Shown here: positions 1-6,121 of the stretch, piece after piece
How the letters are laid out: every line of letters starts with the position of its first letter
Position numbering within the stretch: the stretch's first letter is position 1
Source of the DNA: Spirochaetota bacterium
Lineage (GTDB): Bacteria; Spirochaetota; UBA4802; UBA5550
Reading direction: 5' to 3'
Length of the DNA: 8,446 nucleotides
Assembly: GCA_022704585.1 (NCBI GenBank)
Contig: JAKJGD010000059.1
Span: forward strand, 1-8,446
Made by a program: the position numbers and the translations under genes
The notes under the pieces: model-generated
What the model was told of the DNA's origin: nothing
Seen by the model: the letters and a program-made list of their open reading frames with translations, nothing else
Database searches by the model: none

Positions 1-1032
1 CCCGCCGTGTTCGCCCGTCTGCTGAACGAGATCATGGACATACCCGGCCCCGAGGGCCTGCACCCTCCCTACCGCTCGATCATACTGGGCGGCTCCGCCG
101 GGGATCAGCGATATGACCGCTACCTCCTGGCCTATTCGCTGTTCCCGAACATGGGAATTTTAAAAAAACACACCTACATCCGGCTCATGATGAGGCCGGA
201 CGGCGCCGTCATGAAGCCCGATTTCCGGCCGCTGAAGAGTGCGCTCCTGGCGCGCTTCGGCGAGCAGCGCGTCAGGGCGGCGTGCCTTCTGATCACGCTT
301 GCGCTGAGGGAAACGGTGCGACGTGGCACCATGGCCGGCATGGACGGGATCGGAGCAGGGAAGACGGGCACTTCCAACGATCTCCGCGACGCCCTTGCCA
401 CGCTGCATTTCATCGCGGGCGACGGTGCCTATATGGCCGGCGTGCGGCTCGGCGACCGTGACAATTATTCCATCGGCGTTGCGGCCGACAGGATCGCGGT
501 GCCCCTTCTGAGGAGCATCGTGACCGGCTCATTCGGCGAAACGGCCATCATGAGCGGCGATGACTACGACGCGCATTTGAAGAAGCTTGCTGACTCAAAC
601 CCGGAGCTGGCCCGTGACGGCAACCGCTACTGCATGAAAGGCGGGGCCTGCCGTTCCAGGCGCATCGAAGTAGCGCACGCCCAGAACGAAAAGCGTGACC
701 AGTACCTGAAAGCCGCAGATGAGCACTACAACGACCGGGAGTACCGGGAGGCGGTCCGATTTTACGAGGGGTACCTCCGCCTGGCCGACGAATTCGATTC
801 CAGCTACCCGGTTTTCGACAGGATGGTAAGGAGCCTGATCGGGGCCGGCGACCTCAATCGCGCTGCGCAGATCATCGAGCGCTTCGCGCTCCCCGGAAAA
901 ATCGGCAAGCTTGCCCGGTTCTACGGGAAGGCCTGTGACGTTACCCTGAAAGCGGATACGGACTTCTACAGCGGGGATGATGACTATGAAAGAAGCAAGC
1001 GCTCGAAGAAGAAGAAGCGTAAAAAAAAATAG
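1..1032 (+). CDS. Penicillin-binding protein (transpeptidase), C-terminal part, with TPR-like extension and poly-Lys tail
   Basis: The frame is open from base 1, so this gene starts before the window; 343 residues are visible. The part near bases 304-399 reads like the end of a class A penicillin-binding transpeptidase: an ALRETVRRGT helix followed by AGKTGTSND. The KTG triad (codons at 361-369) is the third catalytic motif, while the SxxK serine motif and the SxN motif must lie upstream. The enzyme family cross-links peptidoglycan outside the inner membrane. After the transpeptidase fold (to about base 560) there is a polar extension. It includes a TPR-like helical pair (about 700-890, with AADEHYNDREYREAVRFYEGYL) that may bind a partner. 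The protein ends in an acidic patch (SGDDDYE) and a very basic tail, KKKKRKKK. The TAG stop lies inside the terminator stem. Assignment to the family is firm; the exact class (PBP1A, PBP1C or other) is not resolvable here. Confidence 0.8.
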   Translation, partial: PAVFARLLNEIMDIPGPEGLHPPYRSIILGGSAGDQRYDRYLLAYSLFPNMGILKKHTYIRLMMRPDGAVMKPDFRPLKSALLARFGEQRVRAACLLITLALRETVRRGTMAGMDGIGAGKTGTSNDLRDALATLHFIAGDGAYMAGVRLGDRDNYSIGVAADRIAVPLLRSIVTGSFGETAIMSGDDYDAHLKKLADSNPELARDGNRYCMKGGACRSRRIEVAHAQNEKRDQYLKAADEHYNDREYREAVRFYEGYLRLADEFDSSYPVFDRMVRSLIGAGDLNRAAQIIERFALPGKIGKLARFYGKACDVTLKADTDFYSGDDDYERSKRSKKKKRKKK

Positions 1033-1054
1033 CCGCATGGCGGCTATTTTTTTT
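1022..1054. terminator. Bidirectional rho-independent terminator
   Basis: A 15-bp perfect stem (1022-1036 with 1040-1054) has a 3-nt loop. Its GC-rich core is AGCCGC/GCGGCT, flanked by eight A on the left and eight T on the right, so it has a U-tract on either strand. It ends the penicillin-binding protein gene on the plus strand, whose TAG is at 1030-1032. On the minus strand it ends the small gene at 1044-1181, whose TAG occupies 1046-1044. Confidence 0.9.
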
Positions 1055-1181
1055 CTCTGTCTTTCTCCTCCGGAGAACAATCAGGGGCCATTCAGGTCGG
1101 CACTCCGAATCGCGGGAGCACCCATCGCTGAAGAATAACCCAGCCGGCAAAGAACAGTATGATCCATATCAAAGAATTCAT
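1044..1181 (-). CDS. Small single-pass membrane protein, candidate selenoprotein (in-frame TGA read as Sec)
   Basis: The ATG at 1181 is preceded by a good SD (GAGAGG, 1192-1187) with a 5-nt spacer and by a promoter at 1225-1253. The first 29 codons encode a hydrophobic helix (from MNSLIWIILFFAG), then a basic turn and LPRFGVPT, up to a TGA at 1094-1092. The frame continues as MAPDCSPEEKDREKK and ends in TAG (1046-1044), inside the shared terminator stem. If TGA is read as selenocysteine, the product has 45 residues with Sec30 and Cys35 (U-x4-C) just after the membrane helix. That would suit a membrane-anchored redox or metal-binding role. A hairpin after the TGA fits the bacterial SECIS rules. 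If TGA is a stop, the gene is 1092-1181 and encodes 29 residues. The gene itself is well supported by SD, promoter, membrane helix and terminator. The selenocysteine reading is inference, roughly even odds. The function is unknown. Confidence 0.6.
1063..1094 (-). promoter_or_regulatory. Bacterial SECIS-like hairpin downstream of in-frame TGA
   Basis: Read on the minus strand, the TGA (1094-1092) is followed by 14 nt, then stem TTCTCC (1077-1072), loop GGA (1071-1069) and stem GGAGAA (1068-1063). The apical loop starts 20 nt after the TGA, the upper stem has 6 bp, and the first loop base is G. Published bacterial SECIS models require roughly a 16-37 nt distance, a short loop with a G in its first two positions and a stem of at least 4 bp. 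All three hold. Such short hairpins also arise by chance, so this supports but does not prove Sec insertion. Confidence 0.45.
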
Positions 1182-1186
1182 CCAGG

Positions 1187-1192
1187 CCTCTC
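1187..1192 (-). promoter_or_regulatory. Ribosome binding site of the small membrane protein
   Basis: GAGAGG on the minus strand lies 5 nt before the ATG at 1181. It decides the start and is the main reason to treat this very short frame as a gene. Confidence 0.65.
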
Positions 1193-1224
1193 TTTCCTGA
1201 AAAAGTGAATAATAAGTATTTAAT

Positions 1225-1253
1225 AAAATACTAAAATTTCCTGTTGTCGTCAA
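1225..1253 (-). promoter_or_regulatory. Sigma70-type promoter for the small minus-strand gene
   Basis: On the minus strand, TTGACG (1253-1248) is followed by a 17-nt spacer and TATTTT (1230-1225). Transcription would start near 1218, giving a leader of about 37 nt before the ATG at 1181. The -35 matches consensus at 5 of 6 positions and the -10 at 4 of 6. The region is AT-rich, so chance matches are possible. Confidence 0.5.
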
Positions 1254-1330
1254 TAATTTAATCATAAAAAAATAAATAAGGAATAACCCTGACGCAATTA
1301 TAGTCGTAATAACTACAAAATAATCATTCT

Positions 1331-1432
1331 ATGGCCTATTGCACAAGCTGTGATAAATACGTATTTTACTGTAAACAAGAACCAAAAAATGGCAGTAAGA
1401 AATTTTTTCCGGCTAAGGGTAGGATCTCATGA
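1331..1432 (+). CDS. Possible 33-residue cysteine-containing small protein or leader ORF
   Basis: The frame runs from ATG 1331 to TGA 1430-1432, and this stop overlaps the ATG (1429-1431) of the STAS gene as ATGA. The product begins MAYCTSCDKYVFYCK and has Cys4, Cys7 and Cys14, a CxxC plus a third Cys reminiscent of a small metal-binding knuckle; the rest is basic and polar. No SD is visible before 1331. A weak promoter-like pair (TTGCAC 1339-1344, 17 nt, TATTTT 1362-1367) would start transcription inside it, which argues against translation. The ATGA junction repeats the arrangement at the next gene boundary and is the main argument for it. Weakly supported; it could be a coupling leader or chance. 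Confidence 0.25.
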   Translation: MAYCTSCDKYVFYCKQEPKNGSKKFFPAKGRIS

Positions 1433-1725
1433 AAATCGATGAAAAGGAAGTCAGTATGATCAGTATCAAGGAAATGGCAACTGCTGGAACGGTGAGTGAA
1501 CTGTGCCGGAGCCTTGAGACAGTTCCAGCCGAAGGCAGGGAGATCATCCTCGACTTCAAGGGCGTCAAGGAAGTACGTTCCAGCGATGCCGAAACCCTGA
1601 TGTCGACATGCCTCAGATTGAAGGAGTCGGGCGCCGTCATCCGGCTGAAGGGCATGTCGCTGACGGTCCGGGACCAGTTTTTACTTTCCGCCATTAATAA
1701 TGCACGGGATGAGATATTATTATGA
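1429..1725 (+). CDS. STAS-domain protein (anti-sigma factor antagonist-like)
   Basis: This 98-residue protein is almost entirely a STAS domain. It contains the strand IILDFKGVKEVRSSDAETL, where RSSDAE occupies the place of the DSSG loop of SpoIIAA, including the serine that anti-sigma kinases phosphorylate. Next comes a helix and AVIRLKGMSLTVRDQFLL, typical of the second half of the fold. The glycine after the SS is replaced by D, so it is a divergent member. The family acts in the cytosol in partner switching with anti-sigma kinases or in stressosome-like complexes. The start at 1429 has TAGGA about 5 nt upstream. An in-frame ATG at 1456 has a better SD (AAGGAAG, 5-nt spacer) and would give 89 residues. 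The stop overlaps the next start as ATGA, so the two are probably translated together. The partner kinase is not in this window. Confidence 0.7.
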   Translation: MKIDEKEVSMISIKEMATAGTVSELCRSLETVPAEGREIILDFKGVKEVRSSDAETLMSTCLRLKESGAVIRLKGMSLTVRDQFLLSAINNARDEILL

Positions 1726-2138
1726 AAAAAACCAGCGCTCTCATTGTAGAAGATGAAATGATCACCGCGATATTTCTCAGGCATCTGCTTGAGGAAGAGG
1801 GGTGTGATGTCATCGACGTGCTCAGCTCGGGGGAGGAAGTCATAGAGCGCATCGGCGCAAAAAAACCGGACGTTATCGTCATGGATATCATGCTGTCGGG
1901 TAACATGGACGGGATAGAGACCGCCATCCAGGTTCGCCAGACCCACGATATACCCATTCTGTTCGTAAGCGCTACAACGGACCAGGCATCCATCTCAAGG
2001 GCCATGGCCACGAAGCCCATGGGGTACCTGCCAAAGCCGGTCGAGGCCTGGAAACTGAGAAACAGCATCCTGAACTTCATACATAATAAGGAAGAATGCC
2101 GCGTACCAGCGGACAGCCGCGTTATATACAACATCTGA
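1722..2138 (+). CDS. Stand-alone CheY-like response regulator receiver
   Basis: This 138-residue protein is a single receiver domain with no output domain. Acidic pocket E10/D11 (LIVEDE), phosphoacceptor D55 (VIVMDIML), switch residue S83 (FVSATT) and K105 (LPKPV) are all present, so it should be phosphorylated. After the domain (about residue 120) there is a short tail with no recognisable motif. It overlaps the STAS gene by ATGA and is probably co-translated with it. It aligns without gaps to the N-terminal receiver of the kinase at 4708-6066, with about 44 of the first 107 residues identical by eye, and the key residues carry the same numbers. This suggests duplication and a shared phosphodonor, perhaps the HisKA_2 kinase next door. 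It may tune the STAS protein or shuttle phosphate. Confidence 0.85.
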   Translation: MKKTSALIVEDEMITAIFLRHLLEEEGCDVIDVLSSGEEVIERIGAKKPDVIVMDIMLSGNMDGIETAIQVRQTHDIPILFVSATTDQASISRAMATKPMGYLPKPVEAWKLRNSILNFIHNKEECRVPADSRVIYNI

Positions 2139-2145
2139 TCTGCGC

Positions 2146-2160
2146 GTCCCATTACGGGAC
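2146..2160 (+). repeat. Small hairpin after the receiver gene
   Basis: GTCCC (2146-2150) and GGGAC (2156-2160) can pair around a 5-nt loop, 7 nt past the stop of the receiver gene. There is no T-tract, so it is not a classical terminator; it may be a transcript-end stabiliser or chance. Confidence 0.25.
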
Positions 2161-2192
2161 ATAACACTTCATCTGCCGGATATTCTTTATGA

Positions 2193-2221
2193 TTGACACG
2201 CCGGCATCATGCTCCTAAAAT
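2193..2221 (+). promoter_or_regulatory. Sigma70-type promoter for the kinase operon
   Basis: A perfect TTGACA (2193-2198), a 17-nt spacer and TAAAAT (2216-2221) lie in the 149-nt gap between the receiver gene and the kinase at 2288. Transcription would start near 2228, giving a leader of about 60 nt. This suggests the kinase block has its own transcript rather than depending only on the STAS-receiver pair. Confidence 0.6.
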
Positions 2222-2238
2222 AATTTCCGTCACAGATC

Positions 2239-2259
2239 GCACCTTGATCAAAATGGTGC
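2239..2259 (+). repeat. Palindrome in the kinase leader
   Basis: GCACC (2239-2243) pairs with GGTGC (2255-2259), and TTGATCAA in the middle is itself palindromic. It lies between the predicted transcription start and the start codon, so it could be an operator or leader hairpin. No regulator can be assigned. Confidence 0.3.
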
Positions 2260-2287
2260 CGTTTATTTCTGTCATTGTGGACGCGGG

Positions 2288-4684
2288 ATGGACAAACCTT
2301 CATATAAACAACTTCAGGCGCGGGTAGCCAGCCTGGAGCAGCAGCTTGCAGCCTTGAAGGCCTCGACCGACGGCGATGACTCCCGGCGCGAAAAAAACGA
2401 GAAGTTTTTCGCTGCCTTCAAGAAATGCCCGCTGCTGCTGGCGATCAGCACAATCGATGACGGGCGATTTATCGAGGTCAATGACCGGTTCCTTGATGTG
2501 CTCGGGTATCGGCGCGAGGATGTTGTCGGGTATACCTCCGCCGATCTGAACATCTTCGAAAACATAAGCGACCGTACCGGGCTTGTCGGCGCATTGCTGG
2601 GAAAGGGCACCGTGCGCAATGCGGAGATTGTCGTAACCGGCCGGAATGGAGAAAAGCACAAGGGACTGTTTACCGCCGAGATCATCGCACTGGAAGACAG
2701 CCGCTACCTGTTCACCATGATGGACGATATCACGGATTTGAAGCGGGCGGATGAGGATCTGAGCAGGAAAGACGGCATCCTGAGAAGCATGTTCGATGCC
2801 ACGCCCGCAGGCGTCGGGCTCCTCGTCAACAGGGTCCTCATGAACGTCAATGCCGCGCTCTGCAGGATCACCGGCTATTCCCATGGCGAGCTGATCGGGC
2901 AGAGCACGCGGATGCTCTACACCGACGACGCGGAGTTCAATCGGGTGGGGAAGGAATTGTACAGGCAGATGGAGCGGGAAGGGCTCGGCATGCTGGAGGC
3001 GGTCCTCAGGCATAAGGACGGATCCCCCATAAATGTGCTTCTTTCGCTGAGTCCCTTCAATCCGGACGATTTTACGAAGGGCGCGACCGCGACCGTCCTT
3101 GACATAACCGACTTCAAGAGGACCCAGGAGCGGCTTCAGGAGAGCGAGGCACAATACCGCCTTCTCGCGGAAAACGCACGGGACGTGATCTGGCTGTCCG
3201 ACCCCGATCTTGCACTGCAGTATATCAGCCCCTCGATCGAGCACCTTGTCGGGTTCGCTCCGAAAGAGATGCTGGAGATGGGTTTCGTCAGTATGCTGGC
3301 CCCGGAATCCCGCGAGAAAATTGACGAATTGTTCGCGAAAAATCTCGCTCTCGAGCAGGCCCGGTCAGGCGATCCGTCCCGTACCATTACAGCCGAGCTC
3401 GAGTTTATACGCAGGGACGGATCCACCGTGTGGACCGAGAGTCTCATCGGTTTTCAGCGCGATGACAGGGGCCGCCCGCTGTCCATCACCGGCATAACCA
3501 GGGACATTACCGAGCGGAAGGTGGCCGATGAACGTATCAGGGGGCACCTGGCCCTCAACATGGCACTGGCCGGCCTGGCCGGCTCGATCATCTCCCGCTC
3601 ATTTTCTCTCGCGGATATCGCCTCCATCGTACTCGAATATGCGCGGGTTCTGACAGGAAGCGAGCATGGTTTTGTCACGGAGATAGACCCGGCCACGGGC
3701 GATAACATCATACTGTCGACCTCGAAAATGCCCGGTGCCGAGCATACCGGCATCCTGCATAAAATGCCGCCCGGGGCAACGGGCAACCCCGGCCGATCGT
3801 ACCCGGGCCTGTGGGGATATGCGCTCAATACCCTGCAGCCCTTTTTTACCAACGACCCGGAGCGCCATCCGTCCCGGGAGGGGATGCCGGAAGGGCACCC
3901 CGCATTCAGCCGGTTCCTGTCGGTGCCCGTGATTTTCGGCAGCGAGCCGGTAGGAGAGATCGGTGTTGCGGATTCACCAATCGACTATGACGATGATGAC
4001 CTCCTTGTGGTGCGCCGGCTTGCCTCACTGTACGCGATGGCCATCAACCGGCTGCGGGCGGAGGAACAGCTCAACCATTCGCTCCGGGAAAAGGAGATCC
4101 TCATTAAGGAGCTGCATCACCGGGTGAAGAACAACCTCCAGGTCATATCAAGCCTGCTCTCGCTCCAGTCCCGAAAGGTCGAGGACGAGCGCTACCGCGC
4201 GCTGTTCCAGGAGAGCCAGAACCGCATCCACGCCATGGCCCTTGTGCATGAAAAGCTCTATCATTCCGAGGTCATGACCAAGATCGACTTCGGCAGGTAC
4301 ATCAATGAACTGACACAGCACCTGTTCTATTCATACAATATCAGCCGGGACCTGGTGGGACTGGACCTTGACGTGAAAGAGATTTACCTGGGCATCGATA
4401 TCGCCGTGCCGTGCGCAATGATCGTCAACGAACTGGTCTCGAACGCGCTGAAGTACGCATTCCCCGACGGACGAAGGGGCACCGTGTCCGTCATGTTTTC
4501 GCGGGAAGAGGACGGGAAGAATGCCCTCGCCGTGGCCGATGACGGCGTCGGCATGCCGGATGATTTTGACATTGCGAAATCAAACTCGCTGGGAATGCAG
4601 ATCGTGCATTCCCTGTGCCGGCAGATACGGGGCACGATCGGGATTTCGGGAGCAGGCGGGACCCGGGTAACGATCCTGTTTTGA
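2288..4684 (+). CDS. PAS-PAS-PAS-GAF sensor histidine kinase, HisKA_2 type
   Basis: 798 residues with no obvious membrane segment, so probably cytosolic. Order: a short coiled coil (about 5-30); three PAS domains (about 36-155, 160-280 and 285-410), each ending in the DITD/DITE pattern typical of PAS-PAC; a GAF domain (about 420-590, with PGLWGYAL, FFTNDP and FLSVPV); and a HisKA_2 core with KELHHRVKNNLQ. The likely phosphoacceptor is H611, the His directly before RVKNN. The ATPase domain has the N-box at N714 (NELVSNALKYAFPDG) and the G1 box DDGVGMP at 751-757. No LOV cysteine motif is seen, and the ligands of the PAS and GAF domains are unknown. The gene has its own promoter and only a weak SD. 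Kinases of this type usually phosphorylate stand-alone or N-terminal receivers, and the next gene supplies one. Confidence 0.9.
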   Translation: MDKPSYKQLQARVASLEQQLAALKASTDGDDSRREKNEKFFAAFKKCPLLLAISTIDDGRFIEVNDRFLDVLGYRREDVVGYTSADLNIFENISDRTGLVGALLGKGTVRNAEIVVTGRNGEKHKGLFTAEIIALEDSRYLFTMMDDITDLKRADEDLSRKDGILRSMFDATPAGVGLLVNRVLMNVNAALCRITGYSHGELIGQSTRMLYTDDAEFNRVGKELYRQMEREGLGMLEAVLRHKDGSPINVLLSLSPFNPDDFTKGATATVLDITDFKRTQERLQESEAQYRLLAENARDVIWLSDPDLALQYISPSIEHLVGFAPKEMLEMGFVSMLAPESREKIDELFAKNLALEQARSGDPSRTITAELEFIRRDGSTVWTESLIGFQRDDRGRPLSITGITRDITERKVADERIRGHLALNMALAGLAGSIISRSFSLADIASIVLEYARVLTGSEHGFVTEIDPATGDNIILSTSKMPGAEHTGILHKMPPGATGNPGRSYPGLWGYALNTLQPFFTNDPERHPSREGMPEGHPAFSRFLSVPVIFGSEPVGEIGVADSPIDYDDDDLLVVRRLASLYAMAINRLRAEEQLNHSLREKEILIKELHHRVKNNLQVISSLLSLQSRKVEDERYRALFQESQNRIHAMALVHEKLYHSEVMTKIDFGRYINELTQHLFYSYNISRDLVGLDLDVKEIYLGIDIAVPCAMIVNELVSNALKYAFPDGRRGTVSVMFSREEDGKNALAVADDGVGMPDDFDIAKSNSLGMQIVHSLCRQIRGTIGISGAGGTRVTILF

Positions 4685-4707
4685 CATACATGGCGGCCGA
4701 TGCACTC

Positions 4708-6066
4708 ATGAAAAAAAACAATATACTTATCGTGGAAGATGATCCCATCACGGTCCTCCACCTCAAGGAGATGCTGAAGCTCAAGGGATACGGGATCATC
4801 GGGCCCGAATCGGACGGGCTCAGCGCGGTTGAGACGGCAATACGCGAAGAGCCGGACCTGATCCTCATGGACGTGATCATCGGCGGGGAGATCGACGGGA
4901 TCGACACGGCCATGAGGATACAGTCGGACCTGGACGTACCGGTGGTCTACCTGACCGCCAGCACCGATGATGCGAATCTCAAGCGGGCCCAGGAAACCGA
5001 CCCGTACGGGTATCTGATCAAGCCGGTAAAAGAATACGACCTCTACTCGGCGATCGAGACCGCGCTGACACGCCACCGCCTGGAGCGAAAGATCAGGGAA
5101 AGCGAGGAATTCAGCTCGAGCCTGATGAGCTCCACGCCCATCCCGGTCATGGTCGTCAACCTCGATTCATCGATACGGTACGTCAACGCGGCCTTTGAGG
5201 ACCTCACCGGCTTCAGCGCCGTCGAGGTCGTCGGGAAGCTTCCGCCCTATCCCTGGGTTACCGCGTCCGCGGGCGGAGAGTTCGTTCCCGCCCCTGCCTC
5301 CGGGAAAAAGGAAGAGCACTATCGATCGAAGAGCGGCGAGGCGTTCATCGTCGAGGTGACGACGGTGCCGGTGTTGCGCAACAGCGTGATCCAGTATTAC
5401 ATGGTGAGCTGGGTTGACATGACAATGCGCCGCCGGCTCGAGGAGCAGATCCTGGACATCAGCGAGCGGGAGCGGATCCGCATCGGGCACGATCTCCATG
5501 ACGGGATCGGGCAGGAGCTTACCGCCGTCGGCTATCTCTTCGCCGGCCTGGTGAACATGATGCGGCAGGGCCGGCAGGCCGACGAGTCGACGATCGGCTC
5601 GGTCATGAAGCAGCTCGACCAGGCAAAGTCCCATGTACGGCTACTGGCAAAGGGACTTTCGCCGGTAAACATGGACCGGAACGGTATCGCCATCGCGGTG
5701 GTGGAGCTCTGCCGGAACGCGGAGCGTATTTTCGGCATACACTGCGTGATCGACAGCGAGGACATATCGATCCCGGACAATTCAAAGGCGACCCATATTT
5801 ATTACATCATCCAGGAGTCGCTGAACAACGCGGTCAAGCACGGCAAGGCTAAAACCATCGAAGTGACGCTCAAGCGAAGGGGCGCAGGCCTCTTCCTCTC
5901 CGTTGCCGACGACGGCGTCGGCCTGCCGGAAACGGTTGAGCGGTCCGAGGGCCTGGGGCTCATGTTCATGAAGTACCGCGCCGATATTATCGGGGGCGTG
6001 CTCAGCGTGAAGCGTCTCAAGCCGTCAGGCACGATCGTCGCATGCGAGGTGGCGAGCATCGCCTAG
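4708..6066 (+). CDS. Hybrid histidine kinase: N-terminal receiver, PAS, HisKA_3 (NarX-type) core
   Basis: 452 residues, cytosolic. The receiver (5-118) has E10/D11/D12, phosphoacceptor D55 (LILMDVII), T83 and K105. A PAS domain (about 130-245) follows, then HisKA_3 with ERIRIGHDLHDGIGQEL, phosphoacceptor H264, and a GHKL ATPase with N-box N373/N374 (QESLNNAVKHG), G1 DDGVGLP at 401-407 and GLGL. The LHDGIGQ box marks the NarX/DegS class that pairs with NarL-type regulators, and one follows directly. The start at 4708 (MKKNN) matches the paralogous receiver at 1722. An ATG at 4690 is possible, and no SD is clear for either, so translation may depend on coupling with the kinase gene ending at 4684. 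A receiver placed before a kinase suggests control of its activity by the upstream HisKA_2 kinase (inference). Confidence 0.88.
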   Translation: MKKNNILIVEDDPITVLHLKEMLKLKGYGIIGPESDGLSAVETAIREEPDLILMDVIIGGEIDGIDTAMRIQSDLDVPVVYLTASTDDANLKRAQETDPYGYLIKPVKEYDLYSAIETALTRHRLERKIRESEEFSSSLMSSTPIPVMVVNLDSSIRYVNAAFEDLTGFSAVEVVGKLPPYPWVTASAGGEFVPAPASGKKEEHYRSKSGEAFIVEVTTVPVLRNSVIQYYMVSWVDMTMRRRLEEQILDISERERIRIGHDLHDGIGQELTAVGYLFAGLVNMMRQGRQADESTIGSVMKQLDQAKSHVRLLAKGLSPVNMDRNGIAIAVVELCRNAERIFGIHCVIDSEDISIPDNSKATHIYYIIQESLNNAVKHGKAKTIEVTLKRRGAGLFLSVADDGVGLPETVERSEGLGLMFMKYRADIIGGVLSVKRLKPSGTIVACEVASIA

Positions 6067-6108
6067 GAACGGGGAGGTCGCCCGGGAGAACGCAACAAAA
6101 CCAGGACC

Positions 6109-6114
6109 AGAGGA
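6109..6114 (+). promoter_or_regulatory. Ribosome binding site of the NarL-type regulator
   Basis: AGAGGA lies 7 nt before the ATG at 6122 in the 55-nt gap after the kinase, and fixes the start. Confidence 0.7.
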
Positions 6115-6121
6115 AAACCCT

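Noticed and set aside
595..1080. 161-codon minus-strand frame
   Set aside because: Antisense to the penicillin-binding protein, starts in a spacer without SD, and has no recognisable domain.
941..1150. 69-codon minus-strand frame across the terminator
   Set aside because: It runs in another frame through the small membrane protein gene and the penicillin-binding protein tail; no SD and low-complexity serine and phenylalanine runs from the A-tract.
4615..4707. Upstream extension of the second kinase
   Set aside because: It would begin inside the ATPase domain of the preceding kinase; the paralogous receiver starts at the MKK that corresponds to 4708.
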